Positions 18,636 through 27,424 of a DNA stretch of 64,000 nucleotides are shown in pieces. Within the stretch, counting starts at the first letter, position 1, and every line of letters begins with the position of its first letter. Position numbers and translations under genes: made by a program. This DNA comes from Methanoregula sp. PtaB.Bin085 (GTDB lineage: Archaea; Halobacteriota; Methanomicrobia; Methanomicrobiales; Methanospirillaceae): contig NZ_MVQB01000027.1 of NCBI RefSeq assembly GCF_002067035.1, positions 1-64,000 on the forward strand, in the 5' to 3' direction. The notes beneath the pieces were generated by a model, which saw nothing but the letters and a program-made list of their open reading frames with translations, was not told the DNA's origin and did not search any database.

Positions 18636-19193
18636 TCACACCAGCGCCGGCACCAGCGTAAGGAGAACACATACACCCACCGGTATGATGAGGTTGTCAT
18701 CTACAGGAGAGAACAGCTCGATGATCCCTGCAATCACGGATGTCACAACAGCACCGGGGATCGTAAGAAACGGGATAAGCGCAACGACTGTAACGGCGAT
18801 ACCGGAGAGCGTCCCTTCCCACGACTTCCCGTTATGGATGCGGTGACGGCCGAACCGGAGGCCGGCGAGCGTTGTGACACTGTCGAGGACGGACAGGGCA
18901 ACCAGTGCCGGAACGACAACCGGAACAGGGAACAGGATGATGCAGGCAAGGGCGCTGACGGCAAAGAAGAACGCACCTTTCCCGGGGAGGGGATCGCACC
19001 GGTCGCCGTACTGCACGAGTGGGGATACGACGGGGACGTGATACCCGCGGAGGATAAGGTCAACCAGAAGGATCCCGGCAAGCAGGCCGCCCGCTATTAT
19101 GGCGATGACGAGGGCATGGTCAAGGAAAAACACCAGCGCGGCAATCCCGAGGCCGAAGCAGAGATGGATCAGCTGGCGGACCGTCTCTCTCAC
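18636..19193 (-). CDS. Dolichol/polyprenol kinase-like membrane protein
   Basis: 185 aa with about six membrane helices. The segment HNGKSWEGTLSGIAVTVVAL matches the GKSWEG block of the dolichol kinase/phytol kinase/CDP-diglyceride synthase-like family, which uses CTP to phosphorylate isoprenoid alcohols. A role in glycan-carrier lipid metabolism is likely. The start is GTG at 19193, overlapping the upstream lipoprotein stop by 4 nt (GTGA), so it depends on coupled translation. The closest alternative is a cytidylyltransferase-like protein. Confidence 0.75.
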   Translation of the reverse strand: MRETVRQLIHLCFGLGIAALVFFLDHALVIAIIAGGLLAGILLVDLILRGYHVPVVSPLVQYGDRCDPLPGKGAFFFAVSALACIILFPVPVVVPALVALSVLDSVTTLAGLRFGRHRIHNGKSWEGTLSGIAVTVVALIPFLTIPGAVVTSVIAGIIELFSPVDDNLIIPVGVCVLLTLVPALV

Positions 19194-20203
19194 AGCGCGG
19201 CCTCCTGCCGGTTCGGTTGCGGCTCCCGGGAGGTTTGCAGGCCGTCAAGCGGTATGGTGATCCGCCAGACGCCGTCAATCCCGTTAATCCGTGTGAAGTT
19301 CACAACCAGTTCCCGGGAGTCCTTTGGCAGCGGCTCTGTCATCCAGAATACCGAGGTTTCGTTATACCTCATACCGCCTCCCGGCTTCGTCAGGAGCGGC
19401 CGGCCTCCGTCAACCCGCCACTCTGCACGCGGGCCGGATCCGATCGGGGGCATCGTGGTCACGACCTGGGAGGGCGGGGGATCAGCCGGTGACAGAGTAT
19501 GGATGTGAAACACCGCCGTACAGGCATCTGCTGTGCAGGAGAATGTCCTGATCGTGATGGTCTGCCCCGCTGCAGTCGCGCTCCTGTTCACCGGAAATGT
19601 CCCGACAAGCGGGTGCGCCGGCGGCTGGTACTCATACGGCGGCATGACCCCCTGCCGGTACGGTATGGGTTGTACGGAAGCGGCAATGGCCTCGAGTTCG
19701 TTTTTGGGTACGGGGCCCGAGAGGGTGAAGCACCACCCGTCCCTTCCCCAGGTGAGTTCCCCGGTTCCCTCGCGCTGTGTCAGGGTCTTTCCCACGGCCG
19801 CGGTCTTGTAAACAGGTTCATCAGGACAGGTCGTTGAATTCCGGGACTGTTCCTGGAGGTAGATCGATTCCTTCTGGCCCCGCTGGTAACTCAATGTATA
19901 AGATGCCTGATCGGCGGAGGTTTCCCCGTATCCCCCTGTCTGCGTACCGGTAGTGAAGACATACCCCTCCGGGAGACGGGTAGGAAGGGAGAGCGTGACT
20001 GAGGGCGCGAGCCGCTCCTGCATGGAGTACAGGGAATCAAAAAAGAGCGGCAGGTAATGGGGGGGATGGTTCGGGGTGGCATTTTCTGTTGCCTGGACTG
20101 ATACAGGGGGGTTTGTCCCCGGGCTGATACAGCCGGCTGCTGCGAGGGCAAGAGCAAGAGCGATCGCACATGTCCCGAAGAGGGCTTCAGTTCCTTCCCG
20201 CAT
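19190..20203 (-). CDS. Lipoprotein, DUF4367-like
   Basis: 337 aa. Signal peptide residues 8-26 end in the lipobox AAGC, giving an exported lipid-anchored protein. A central part (SLPTRLPEGYVFTTG, ELTWGRDGWCFTLSG, LEAIAASVQPI) resembles the DUF4367 fold found in archaeal and Gram-positive envelope proteins. A second, beta-rich domain follows (about 210-320). It is coupled to the downstream polyprenol-kinase-like gene, so both may serve envelope assembly. Function unknown. Confidence 0.7.
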   Translation of the reverse strand: MREGTEALFGTCAIALALALAAAGCISPGTNPPVSVQATENATPNHPPHYLPLFFDSLYSMQERLAPSVTLSLPTRLPEGYVFTTGTQTGGYGETSADQASYTLSYQRGQKESIYLQEQSRNSTTCPDEPVYKTAAVGKTLTQREGTGELTWGRDGWCFTLSGPVPKNELEAIAASVQPIPYRQGVMPPYEYQPPAHPLVGTFPVNRSATAAGQTITIRTFSCTADACTAVFHIHTLSPADPPPSQVVTTMPPIGSGPRAEWRVDGGRPLLTKPGGGMRYNETSVFWMTEPLPKDSRELVVNFTRINGIDGVWRITIPLDGLQTSREPQPNRQEAAL

Positions 20204-20303
20204 GATAATTTCTCAGGTAATATTCGAGAATAGTTATTTGAAAAGGCTTCGGGTATAGGCCAGCCCCACTGATACAGGTCAGGTGAAGGATACCGGAAAC
20301 GAA

Positions 20304-21068
20304 TTATCGTGGCGTCTCCACGCCATCCATCCTGAACGATCCCGCGGGCAGGACAATCTCGAACCGTGCTCCCTTTTCCGGTATACCACTCTCCCGGATG
20401 GTCATGCCCGTCACCGCCAGGATCTCCCGCGCGAGAAAGAGACCCCAGCCCGACTCTTTTCCAAAACCTCGCTCGAAGATCTTCTCCTTATCGTCAGCGG
20501 GGATCCCCGTGCAATTGTCTTCCACGACAAGGAGCCCCGACGGCCCCTGTTCCCGGAGGGTAACCCTGATCTCCGTTGTTGTCCCGCCACGCTGGACAGC
20601 GTTGTCGAACAGGTAATGGAGCGCCCGTTCGAAGAGCGGATCGGCAAGAACCGCGGCTGCCCCGGTTTCGGTGAGGACCCTGACGGTCTTTGCATCAAAG
20701 TCCTCGCTGACGCGGTTCACGACGTTCCTGAGGGTATGCCAGCGTGGAGGTTCGACGGCAATATTCTGGTAGTCCTTCGCATACTGGAACTGGCGGCGGA
20801 TCCTGGTAAGAGCGGACTTCTCCTTCTCGAGGAAACTTTTGAATTTCGGGTCTTGCGCCATCATGCTGAGGAGCTCGTTGTACCCGACAATCGCAGTCAT
20901 CTGGTTCAGGATATCGTGGCGGGTGACGCTTCCGACAAGCTGGAGTTTCTTTTCCAGGAACGCGACCTTAGCCGTCAGCTCGGCAATCGTCTTTTTATCG
21001 TCAGTGTCGTCCCCGCCCGTGCGGGCAGGATCCATACTGGTCTCTTTTCCTTCTCCCTGGGAGGACAT
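20304..21068 (-). CDS. Soluble sensor histidine kinase
   Basis: 254 aa from ATG 21068, which has GGAGAAGG just upstream; a GTG 33 nt earlier is also in frame. There is no membrane helix. A short N-terminal coiled coil leads to the dimerisation helix with VTRHDILNQMTAIVGY, giving phospho-acceptor His51, then an HATPase domain: FDNAVQRGG (N box), VVEDNCTGIPADDKE (G1) and GFGKESGWGLFLAREI (F/G2). No sensor domain or response regulator is adjacent. Its C-terminal 200 residues resemble those of the kinase at 56757. Confidence 0.9.
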   Translation of the reverse strand: MSSQGEGKETSMDPARTGGDDTDDKKTIAELTAKVAFLEKKLQLVGSVTRHDILNQMTAIVGYNELLSMMAQDPKFKSFLEKEKSALTRIRRQFQYAKDYQNIAVEPPRWHTLRNVVNRVSEDFDAKTVRVLTETGAAAVLADPLFERALHYLFDNAVQRGGTTTEIRVTLREQGPSGLLVVEDNCTGIPADDKEKIFERGFGKESGWGLFLAREILAVTGMTIRESGIPEKGARFEIVLPAGSFRMDGVETPR

Positions 21069-21102
21069 CCCTTCTCCGTGTTGTACAGCACTACGCTGCA
21101 CG

Positions 21103-21137
21103 ATGTAGCAGACATACCTATAACCTGCCTGCTACAT
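21103..21137. promoter_or_regulatory. Inverted repeat between the kinase and cofG genes
   Basis: Arms ATGTAGCAG (21103-21111) and CTGCTACAT (21129-21137) are perfect 9-bp inverted repeats, 17 bp apart. The interval contains a TATA-like GGTTATAGG on the reverse strand, suitably placed about 55 nt before the kinase ATG. It is a likely operator for the kinase gene and perhaps also for cofG. Confidence 0.5.
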
Positions 21138-21215
21138 TAGCATTGCCTTCCGGGTATTCGGGAGCACGGCAGGCAGAACGTCAACATTCAAGAGAAAGGA
21201 CGATCATCACTTTTC

Positions 21216-22205
21216 ATGCAGGACCGGCCACTCACCTTCTCAAAAAACGTCTTTTTGCCGCTCACCACGGTCTGCCGGAACCGGTGCGGGTACTGTTGTT
21301 TCAGGACACCGGTGCAGGAGGGCTGCCTGATGGTGCCCGCGGAGGTCGAACGGATCCTGAAGAATGGATCTGCGCTGGGATGCACCGAAGCCCTGTTCAC
21401 CTTTGGCGAACGCCCGGAGGAGGAGCCGGGGTTTTCCGCAATGATTCGGGATGGCGGGTTCCGGACGATCCTCGATTACTGCGAGGCGATGTGCCGGAAG
21501 AGCATCGCGTATGGTGTGCTCCCGCATACCAACGCCGGGATACTGACCCTTGAGGAGATGGAACGTCTCCGGCCGGTCAACGCGAGCATGGGGCTGATGC
21601 TCGAGACCACGGCGCGGGTGCCCGCACACCGGGGCTCGAAGGGCAAGGAACCGGAGGTGCGGCTCGCGATGATCGAGGATGCCGGACGGCTGAAGATCCC
21701 CTTTACGACCGGCCTTTTGCTCGGCATCGGGGAGACGATGGCCGACCGCGAGGACTCGCTCTTTGCGATCCGGGACATCCACCGGCGCTACGGGCATATC
21801 CAGGAGATCATCATCCAGAACTTCTGCCCCAAACCCGGAACCCCGATGTCTTCGCACCCCGTTCCGGGAACCGACGAAATCTGCGTGACGATCCAGATGG
21901 CACGCGACATCCTGCCGGATGAGATCGCCATCCAGATCCCGCCGAACCTGATCGACGCTTCCTCGCTCATCGCATGCGGGGTTGACGATCTCGGCGGCGT
22001 CTCGCCGCTTACCATCGATTACGTGAACCCCGAGCACCCGTGGCCTGCGGTGGAGGAGCTCAGGAGACTGGCCGGCGCACGCGGCCTTGCCGAGAGGCTC
22101 TGTATCTATCCCCGGTTCATTGAGAAAGGCTGGTATGACAGGAGTTTGGAACCCCTAATAAACCGGCTCGCACAAACAGTGTATGGAAGGAGCAGCGGAC
22201 CATGA
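21216..22205 (+). CDS. cofG: FO synthase subunit 1 (radical SAM)
   Basis: 329 aa. CofG and CofH make the deazaflavin FO from tyrosine and diaminouracil, the first committed step to F420. The radical-SAM motif CRNRCGYC gives Cys20, Cys24 and Cys27 for the 4Fe-4S cluster. Other blocks are GLMLETTARV, TTGLLLGIGET, IIIQNFCPKPGTPM and the C-terminal LTIDYVNPEHPWP. Length is typical of the separate archaeal subunit. cofH is not in the window. The stop overlaps the purC start (ATGA). Confidence 0.97.
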   Translation: MQDRPLTFSKNVFLPLTTVCRNRCGYCCFRTPVQEGCLMVPAEVERILKNGSALGCTEALFTFGERPEEEPGFSAMIRDGGFRTILDYCEAMCRKSIAYGVLPHTNAGILTLEEMERLRPVNASMGLMLETTARVPAHRGSKGKEPEVRLAMIEDAGRLKIPFTTGLLLGIGETMADREDSLFAIRDIHRRYGHIQEIIIQNFCPKPGTPMSSHPVPGTDEICVTIQMARDILPDEIAIQIPPNLIDASSLIACGVDDLGGVSPLTIDYVNPEHPWPAVEELRRLAGARGLAERLCIYPRFIEKGWYDRSLEPLINRLAQTVYGRSSGP

Positions 22206-22999
22206 AGCAGGGAAAACTACTGTATTCCGGCAAGGCCAAGTCGGTCTACCTGACTGACGACAGGGACACGCTCATCGTCGAGTTCCGTGACGACATCACC
22301 GCGTTTGACGGCGGGAAGAAGGATACCCTGAAGAACAAGGGAAGCTACAACGCGGGGGTCTCCGCATTTTTCTTCGAATACCTGGAGAAACACGGGGTAA
22401 AGACCCATTTCATCACAATGCTGGACAACCACCGCATGGCCGTCCGCCGGCTGCAAATGATCCCCCTCGAGGTCATCGTCCGTAACGTGGCCGCAGGATC
22501 CATCGTCAGGAACTACCCGTTCAAAGAGGGGATGAAACTCTCCCCGCCGGTTATCGTGATCGATTACAAGGACGACACGCGCCACGACCCGATGCTCAAC
22601 GACGACCTGATCGTTGCCCTGAAGCTTGCCACGCCCGCCGAGCTCAAGGCCATCAAAAATGCCGCCCTCGCGGTCAACCGCCACCTATCGGCCCTGCTTG
22701 CAAAGCAGGGGATCCTGCTCGTGGACTTCAAGCTCGAGTTCGGGAGGCAGGGAAAGACGATCCGCCTCGGCGACGAGATCAGCATGGACTCGATGCGCCT
22801 GTGGGATACAAAGACAAAGGAATCGCTCGATAAGGACGTGTACCGCTTCAACAAGGGCGACGTGATGGAGACCTACAACCGCGTTGCCGGCAGGATAACG
22901 AACACGGCGCCCCGCCGCGCTGCCCCCAAGAAAAAGGCCGCCCCCCGGAAGAAGGCCGGAGTAAAAAAACTGGCAGCCGCGAAGACAAAAAAGCGTTAA
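22202..22999 (+). CDS. purC: SAICAR synthetase with basic C-terminal tail
   Basis: 265 aa. PurC joins aspartate to CAIR in purine synthesis. The catalytic part (residues 1-237) is complete: LYSGKAKSVYLTDD, FRDDITAFDGGKKDTL, EVIVRNVAAGSIVRNYP, DDTRHDPMLNDD and LVDFKLEFG. About 28 residues are added at the end, almost all Lys, Arg, Ala and Pro, with repeats like PKKKAAPRKKAG. This resembles histone-H1-type tails, is not part of the usual enzyme, and may bind nucleic acid or acidic partners. It is coupled to cofG. Confidence 0.97.
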   Translation: MKQGKLLYSGKAKSVYLTDDRDTLIVEFRDDITAFDGGKKDTLKNKGSYNAGVSAFFFEYLEKHGVKTHFITMLDNHRMAVRRLQMIPLEVIVRNVAAGSIVRNYPFKEGMKLSPPVIVIDYKDDTRHDPMLNDDLIVALKLATPAELKAIKNAALAVNRHLSALLAKQGILLVDFKLEFGRQGKTIRLGDEISMDSMRLWDTKTKESLDKDVYRFNKGDVMETYNRVAGRITNTAPRRAAPKKKAAPRKKAGVKKLAAAKTKKR

Positions 23000-23094
23000 T
23001 TATAATCCCCACGCGGAATTGCGGGATCTGAAATCGCAAAGACTAACAATCCCGGTGCATACACATACAATGACAGAACAGCCGGATCGATACC

Positions 23095-23376
23095 ATGACC
23101 AACACAACGCATGAAGAGGCAGAGATGCTCCGCTGGGCCAGGGAGTATGCAGAGAACCACGGCTGGATCCTCAACCCCGATGAAAAACAGCTTGCCACGG
23201 TCATCAGGGGCCTTGTCCGCAACAGGAACAAATTCGGGCGGGCGTACTGCCCCTGCCGGCTCCGGAGCGGCGACGAGGAGAAGGACAAGGCCATCGAGTG
23301 CCCGTGCATCTACCATAAGGATGAAGTGGAGAACCAGGGCGCGTGTCACTGTCACCTCTATTTCCAGAAACCCTGA
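23095..23376 (+). CDS. Ferredoxin-thioredoxin reductase, catalytic subunit
   Basis: 93 aa, the usual size of FTR beta chains. The conserved cysteine set is present: CPCR, CPCIYHKDEVENQGACHCHLYF. It holds a 4Fe-4S cluster next to a redox disulfide and passes electrons from ferredoxin to thioredoxin. In methanogens it works without the plant-type variable chain. It stands 16 nt before the glycosylase gene and may be co-transcribed with it. Confidence 0.95.
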   Translation: MTNTTHEEAEMLRWAREYAENHGWILNPDEKQLATVIRGLVRNRNKFGRAYCPCRLRSGDEEKDKAIECPCIYHKDEVENQGACHCHLYFQKP

Positions 23377-23391
23377 CCTCATCTCCTTCTC

Positions 23392-23910
23392 ATGACCAGT
23401 TCACCCGCTGCACCACCGTGCCATTCCCGCGGGCTTCCGCCAGTTACCGGCCCGGACCCCCGCGTTCTCGTTCTCGGGAGCTTCCCGAGCGTCCTGTCGC
23501 TCTCTCATGGCGAGTATTACGGGAACCCGAGGAACCGGTTCTGGGCTGTGATTGAGGATCTCTTTGGGATCTCTGCTTTGCTACCCTATACCGAACGATG
23601 CCAATACCTGACCGGAGCCGGGATCGCGCTCTGGGACGTTATCGCGTCCTGTTCGCGGCCGGGCAGTGCGGACAGCCGTATCCGGGATGCCGTTCCCAGT
23701 GATATTGCCGGTTTTATCAGGGCACACCCCACCGTCAGGCTCATCGTACTGAACGGGAGCGCTGCCGGCAGATTCTACCACCGGGCCGGGGAAGTGCCGG
23801 GCATACCGTTTGTCATACTTCCCTCCACGAGCCCCGCGAACGCAGCGGTGAGTTATAAGAAGAAGGTGCGGGCATGGGGGGTTGTGAAGGCAGCATGCGG
23901 CCGGGCGTGA
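23392..23910 (+). CDS. Hypoxanthine-DNA glycosylase (UDG family 6)
   Basis: 172 aa. The first motif, LVLGSFPSVLSLSHGEYYGNPRNRFW, replaces the GQDPY motif of standard uracil glycosylases, as in family 6 enzymes that remove deaminated adenine (hypoxanthine) from DNA. The last motif LPSTSPAN and the RLIVLNGSAAGRFY strand agree. Length is typical. It is probably a base-excision repair enzyme. It follows the FTR gene by 16 nt. Confidence 0.92.
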   Translation: MTSSPAAPPCHSRGLPPVTGPDPRVLVLGSFPSVLSLSHGEYYGNPRNRFWAVIEDLFGISALLPYTERCQYLTGAGIALWDVIASCSRPGSADSRIRDAVPSDIAGFIRAHPTVRLIVLNGSAAGRFYHRAGEVPGIPFVILPSTSPANAAVSYKKKVRAWGVVKAACGRA

Positions 23911-24330
23911 ACAGTTGATCTCCGGAATTTTTGGTTCTGCGGAACCCCGGCATGAACGAAAATTCACACCCGAATGATGAAAACTACGGGGATTCAGGAT
24001 CTTATTTTTGTGAGAACTTCCCGCCTCAGGGCCTCTCCGAGGCACGGCGGGGCCAGAGCAAGTTCCGGGAAACGCTCACTGAAGGCCGCGGCGGGAGCGC
24101 CCCCGCGGGGGCGGCGGCAACTGTCCTAAGGGGGTATGGGGGCATCTGTCCCCATCATTCTATCATTGAGCGTAATTTTCATGAGAGATCCATTCCTACA
24201 ACGCACCCCATGGAATTGCGAGGGTCGACAGACCCCGGTCGCCCGCGGTTCCCTCGCAATCTGACGTTCTACCCCGGGAGAGATTTTCTCCAGAGCTGGT
24301 TTTTCTCAATGACCGAAAGACAGGGGAGAC
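23911..24330. other. Non-coding gap with several strong stem-loops
   Basis: This lies between convergent genes; no gene is supported. Visible structures: the perfect palindrome GCCCCCGCGGGGGC near 24098-24111; a TGGGG/CCCCA hairpin near 24137-24154; and a 10-bp inverted repeat ATTGCGAGGG (24215-24224) and CCCTCGCAAT (24251-24260) around a 26-nt loop. The last carries GCGAGGGTCGACAGAC, close to the motif repeated at 12050-12170, which suggests a dispersed element. Bidirectional termination is another role. Confidence 0.5.
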
Positions 24331-25995
24331 CTACCGCTCCATCCGGAACTTAAGGAAGATGACGTGGTAGATGGCGTAGAACCCGCAGAGCACCGCCGCA
24401 GTGTACCCGAGGATCGCGATCCAGCCAATCTCCTTTGGCAGAGTGAAGGGGCTTGCCTGCAGCACGAGCGATGACCCGACGACGAGCGAGGCCACGACCA
24501 TCCCGACCATGAGCTTGTCGGCTGCCTTGTCGAGGGCCATCTGCAGTTTCTGGATATCCGTGTCCACGATCTCGAGCTTGAAGGTCCCGGTCGAGAGCCG
24601 GCGCAGCATCAGGTTGAGGTTGCGGGGCATGTCGAGGATGGCATCGGCTGAATCGAGCAGCGTCATGGACGCCCGCTTGAGGTAGCCGGCGGAGAGGGTG
24701 TTGGTGTCCGCAAGCTTGGTAAGGTAGGGGGTGACCTCCTTCTCGAAATTAAACTTCGGATCGAGCCGGAGGCCGATGTCGAGCACCATCATGAAGACCT
24801 TTAAGAGGAGCATCAGGTTCATCGGTACCCTGAGCTGGTAGCGACGCATCGACTCCGTCAGCTCGGTGACCACGAGCTGGAAATTGAGCTGGCCGACATC
24901 GTCCCCGCCTCCGAAGTCGTGCATCATGATGTACAGGTCGTCCCGCAGGGGCTCGCGATCCTCTTCAGAGATCGCGATACCGAACCCCTCGAGGGAGCGC
25001 AGCATCAGCTCGATATCGTCCGTCGAAAGGGCGAAGAGGAGGTTGATGAAGTTCTGCCGTTTCTCCGGTCGCAGGATGCCGACGATCCCGAAGTCCAGGA
25101 ACACGATATCCCCCTCTTTTGTCACGAGGAGGTTGCCCGGGTGGGGGTCGCCGTGGAAGAATCCGTCCTCGAAGATCATCTGGAGATAGGCGTTGAAGCC
25201 CCTCACGCCGACCTCGTGGGGATCGAGCCCGAGCGCCGTGATCGCCTCGGGATCGTCGATACGGACGCCCTCGATGTATTCCATGACCAGGACTTTGGGC
25301 GAACTGAACTCCCAGTAGATCTTCGGGAACCGGATGCCCTTCGCGTTCCGGAAGTTCCGTGCCATCCGGTCCGCGTTCCGGCCGTCCCGTGTGAAATCAA
25401 GTTCCTTCACGATCTGGTGGGCGAAGTCGTCGACCATGCCGGTCGGGTTGTAGAGGCGGAACTCGGGGAAGACGAGCTCGATCCGCTGGGCCATGGAGAG
25501 CAGGATGGAGAGATCGGTCTCGATGATCTCGCTGATGCCGGGACGCTGGACCTTGATGGCAACCGGCGTGCCGTCGGTCAGGTACGCCTTGTGGACCTGC
25601 CCGATGGAGGCAGAAGCGACCGGGGTCTCGTCGATTGCCGAGAACCAGAGCTCGAGGTCGGGGCAGTTCTCCTCGAGGGTGGTGTGGATCTCGGCAAACG
25701 GGATCGGTTTTGCATGGTCCTGCAGTTTCTTGAGCTCGTCGATCATCTCCGGCGGCAGCAGTTCCGTCCTCGTGCTCATGATCTGGCCGAACTTGACGAA
25801 CGTGGGGCCGAGATCCTCGAGGGCGAGCCGGATCCTTTCATAGACCGTTGACGCTTCCGGGGCCTTTCCCGGTTTCCTGGGCGTCGGGAGCCGGAACCGT
25901 GCCCTTCCCGGGAAGAGCCGCTCGAGCCCAATCCCGAGACCGTACTGGCCCAGGATGTCAAGGATCTGCGCATACCGCCTGATACTGGAGACCAT
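24331..25995 (-). CDS. ABC1/UbiB-family protein kinase-like membrane protein
   Basis: 554 aa from ATG 25995. UbiB proteins are atypical kinases/ATPases linked to isoprenoid-quinone and lipid biology. Seen are the family KxGQ region FVKFGQIMSTRTELLPPE, ASIGQVHKAYL (the Ala-rich nucleotide loop), VMEYIEGVRI, the catalytic GDPHPGNLLV and the metal-binding DFGIVG. The C terminus has two membrane helices (about 490-550). Methanogens of this group have no ubiquinone; a role in handling prenyl lipids is likely. The neighbourhood also has a UbiA gene 3 kb away. Confidence 0.92.
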   Translation of the reverse strand: MVSSIRRYAQILDILGQYGLGIGLERLFPGRARFRLPTPRKPGKAPEASTVYERIRLALEDLGPTFVKFGQIMSTRTELLPPEMIDELKKLQDHAKPIPFAEIHTTLEENCPDLELWFSAIDETPVASASIGQVHKAYLTDGTPVAIKVQRPGISEIIETDLSILLSMAQRIELVFPEFRLYNPTGMVDDFAHQIVKELDFTRDGRNADRMARNFRNAKGIRFPKIYWEFSSPKVLVMEYIEGVRIDDPEAITALGLDPHEVGVRGFNAYLQMIFEDGFFHGDPHPGNLLVTKEGDIVFLDFGIVGILRPEKRQNFINLLFALSTDDIELMLRSLEGFGIAISEEDREPLRDDLYIMMHDFGGGDDVGQLNFQLVVTELTESMRRYQLRVPMNLMLLLKVFMMVLDIGLRLDPKFNFEKEVTPYLTKLADTNTLSAGYLKRASMTLLDSADAILDMPRNLNLMLRRLSTGTFKLEIVDTDIQKLQMALDKAADKLMVGMVVASLVVGSSLVLQASPFTLPKEIGWIAILGYTAAVLCGFYAIYHVIFLKFRMER

Positions 25996-26064
25996 GATTA
26001 GTGGTACGTTCTCGTGATACAAAAGGTTGCTTTCCTGCCGTTCTGGTTACGCGATCGGCAGGAA

Positions 26065-27309
26065 TCAGGGTTTCCGGAAGACAACGATCCGGTTCGTGTT
26101 GGTCCCGGATGCCATGTTACCGATACCCCAGATGTTCGAGGTCTTGGTGAAGTGCTGCTGGTTTATGATCACGCACGGGCACTCAAAGCCGGCACTAAGG
26201 CCGAGCGGCACGACATGCTCCTCAAGCCGGATCGTCCGCTTCCGGACCTCGCCCACCTCGAATGCGACAAAACCCCCGGGGCGGGTGACACGGTACAGTT
26301 CTTCGAATACCGCCCCCATGACCCGCGTCCATTCCCCCACGCTCCGGGCCATGGTGATCGACTTCCCGACATCATCCGCCGCAAGGCCGTTGAACCAGCA
26401 CCGGAGCCAGTTGTCGTCGCGGTACTGCACGATGTCAAGGAACGGCGGGGACGTGACCGTGAGCTGCACCGATTCGTCCCGGATCTCCGGCGTGCTGCGG
26501 GCATCGCGGGTCAGCAGGACCGCCTTCTTCCCGGCCCGGGCAAGGTTCCGTATCTCTGCTTCGGGCATGTTCCGTACCAGGCTCCGCGTCTTTGCCAGGA
26601 TGATCCGGTGCGTGTCCCGGTAGTCCGGTTCCTGCCCGCGTTTTTTGTTGATCCGCTGCTGGCTCCGTTGCGATACTGCCTGGTTGGGAGGCAGGGTGTA
26701 GACCGAAAAGAACCCCTTCGAATGGCCGGTCAGGCGGTTGGTTGCAACCATCGCGATCCACCGGTCGACCATGTCGTCCCGGCAGCCGGCCTTCCTGTTC
26801 AGCAGGTACGTCCGGAGCGCCACGATCTCCTTCTCCGTACCGGGGTGGTAGAACATGGAAAGGTCGATGTCCGCGGGCGTATCGCCCCGGGGGATGGCAC
26901 CGAGTCTCTTTTCAACCACGGGAAGGGAGGGCAGGAAAAACCGGGGCTCGGTCATGATCCGTGACAGGGGGTTTGCATCGTTTGCGATAACGTCGCGGCC
27001 CATGAGGCCCGCCTCGATGACGGTTGTTCCCCGTCCGCTGAACGGGTCGTACACGGTATCCCCCTTCCGGGTCAGGAGGCCGATAAAGAACCGGGGCAGC
27101 TGGGGCTTGAAGCAGGCGCGGTAGGAGACCTCGTGGATCGGGGATGCCTGCCGCTGCCGGGAGGTCCAGAACTCGTTGGTGAAGAGTTTCACCGTTTCAG
27201 TCCCGGAACCCAGCTCACGCGTTTCCGTGGAACGGCCGTCCTGATTCCGGAACATGCCGAGATACCGTACGAGGTCATCACCGGTGGAAATGTTCGGCGC
27301 TGTCGCCAT
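26065..27309 (-). CDS. Site-specific DNA methyltransferase (amino-MTase type)
   Basis: 414 aa from ATG 27309; the frame is open for 63 more codons, but those have poor composition and would overlap the divergent gene. Motif I DPFSGRGTTVIEA (AdoMet binding) precedes motif IV TSPPF, with a large middle region that may recognise the target. TSPP-type motifs go with N4-cytosine or N6-adenine methylation. No restriction gene is adjacent, so it is either solitary or regulatory. The C-terminal block IWGIGNMASGTNTNRIVVF is well formed. Confidence 0.85.
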   Translation of the reverse strand: MATAPNISTGDDLVRYLGMFRNQDGRSTETRELGSGTETVKLFTNEFWTSRQRQASPIHEVSYRACFKPQLPRFFIGLLTRKGDTVYDPFSGRGTTVIEAGLMGRDVIANDANPLSRIMTEPRFFLPSLPVVEKRLGAIPRGDTPADIDLSMFYHPGTEKEIVALRTYLLNRKAGCRDDMVDRWIAMVATNRLTGHSKGFFSVYTLPPNQAVSQRSQQRINKKRGQEPDYRDTHRIILAKTRSLVRNMPEAEIRNLARAGKKAVLLTRDARSTPEIRDESVQLTVTSPPFLDIVQYRDDNWLRCWFNGLAADDVGKSITMARSVGEWTRVMGAVFEELYRVTRPGGFVAFEVGEVRKRTIRLEEHVVPLGLSAGFECPCVIINQQHFTKTSNIWGIGNMASGTNTNRIVVFRKP

Positions 27310-27424
27310 CTCGTACAGGATGTTGGCGGACAAAGGTAAAAGGGTGTATGAAACGGCGTTCTGTTGCCCCCACCGATATCCTGAAGAGGAGGGCGCACCA
27401 AGGGGGGCATGGTGAATACCCGGG

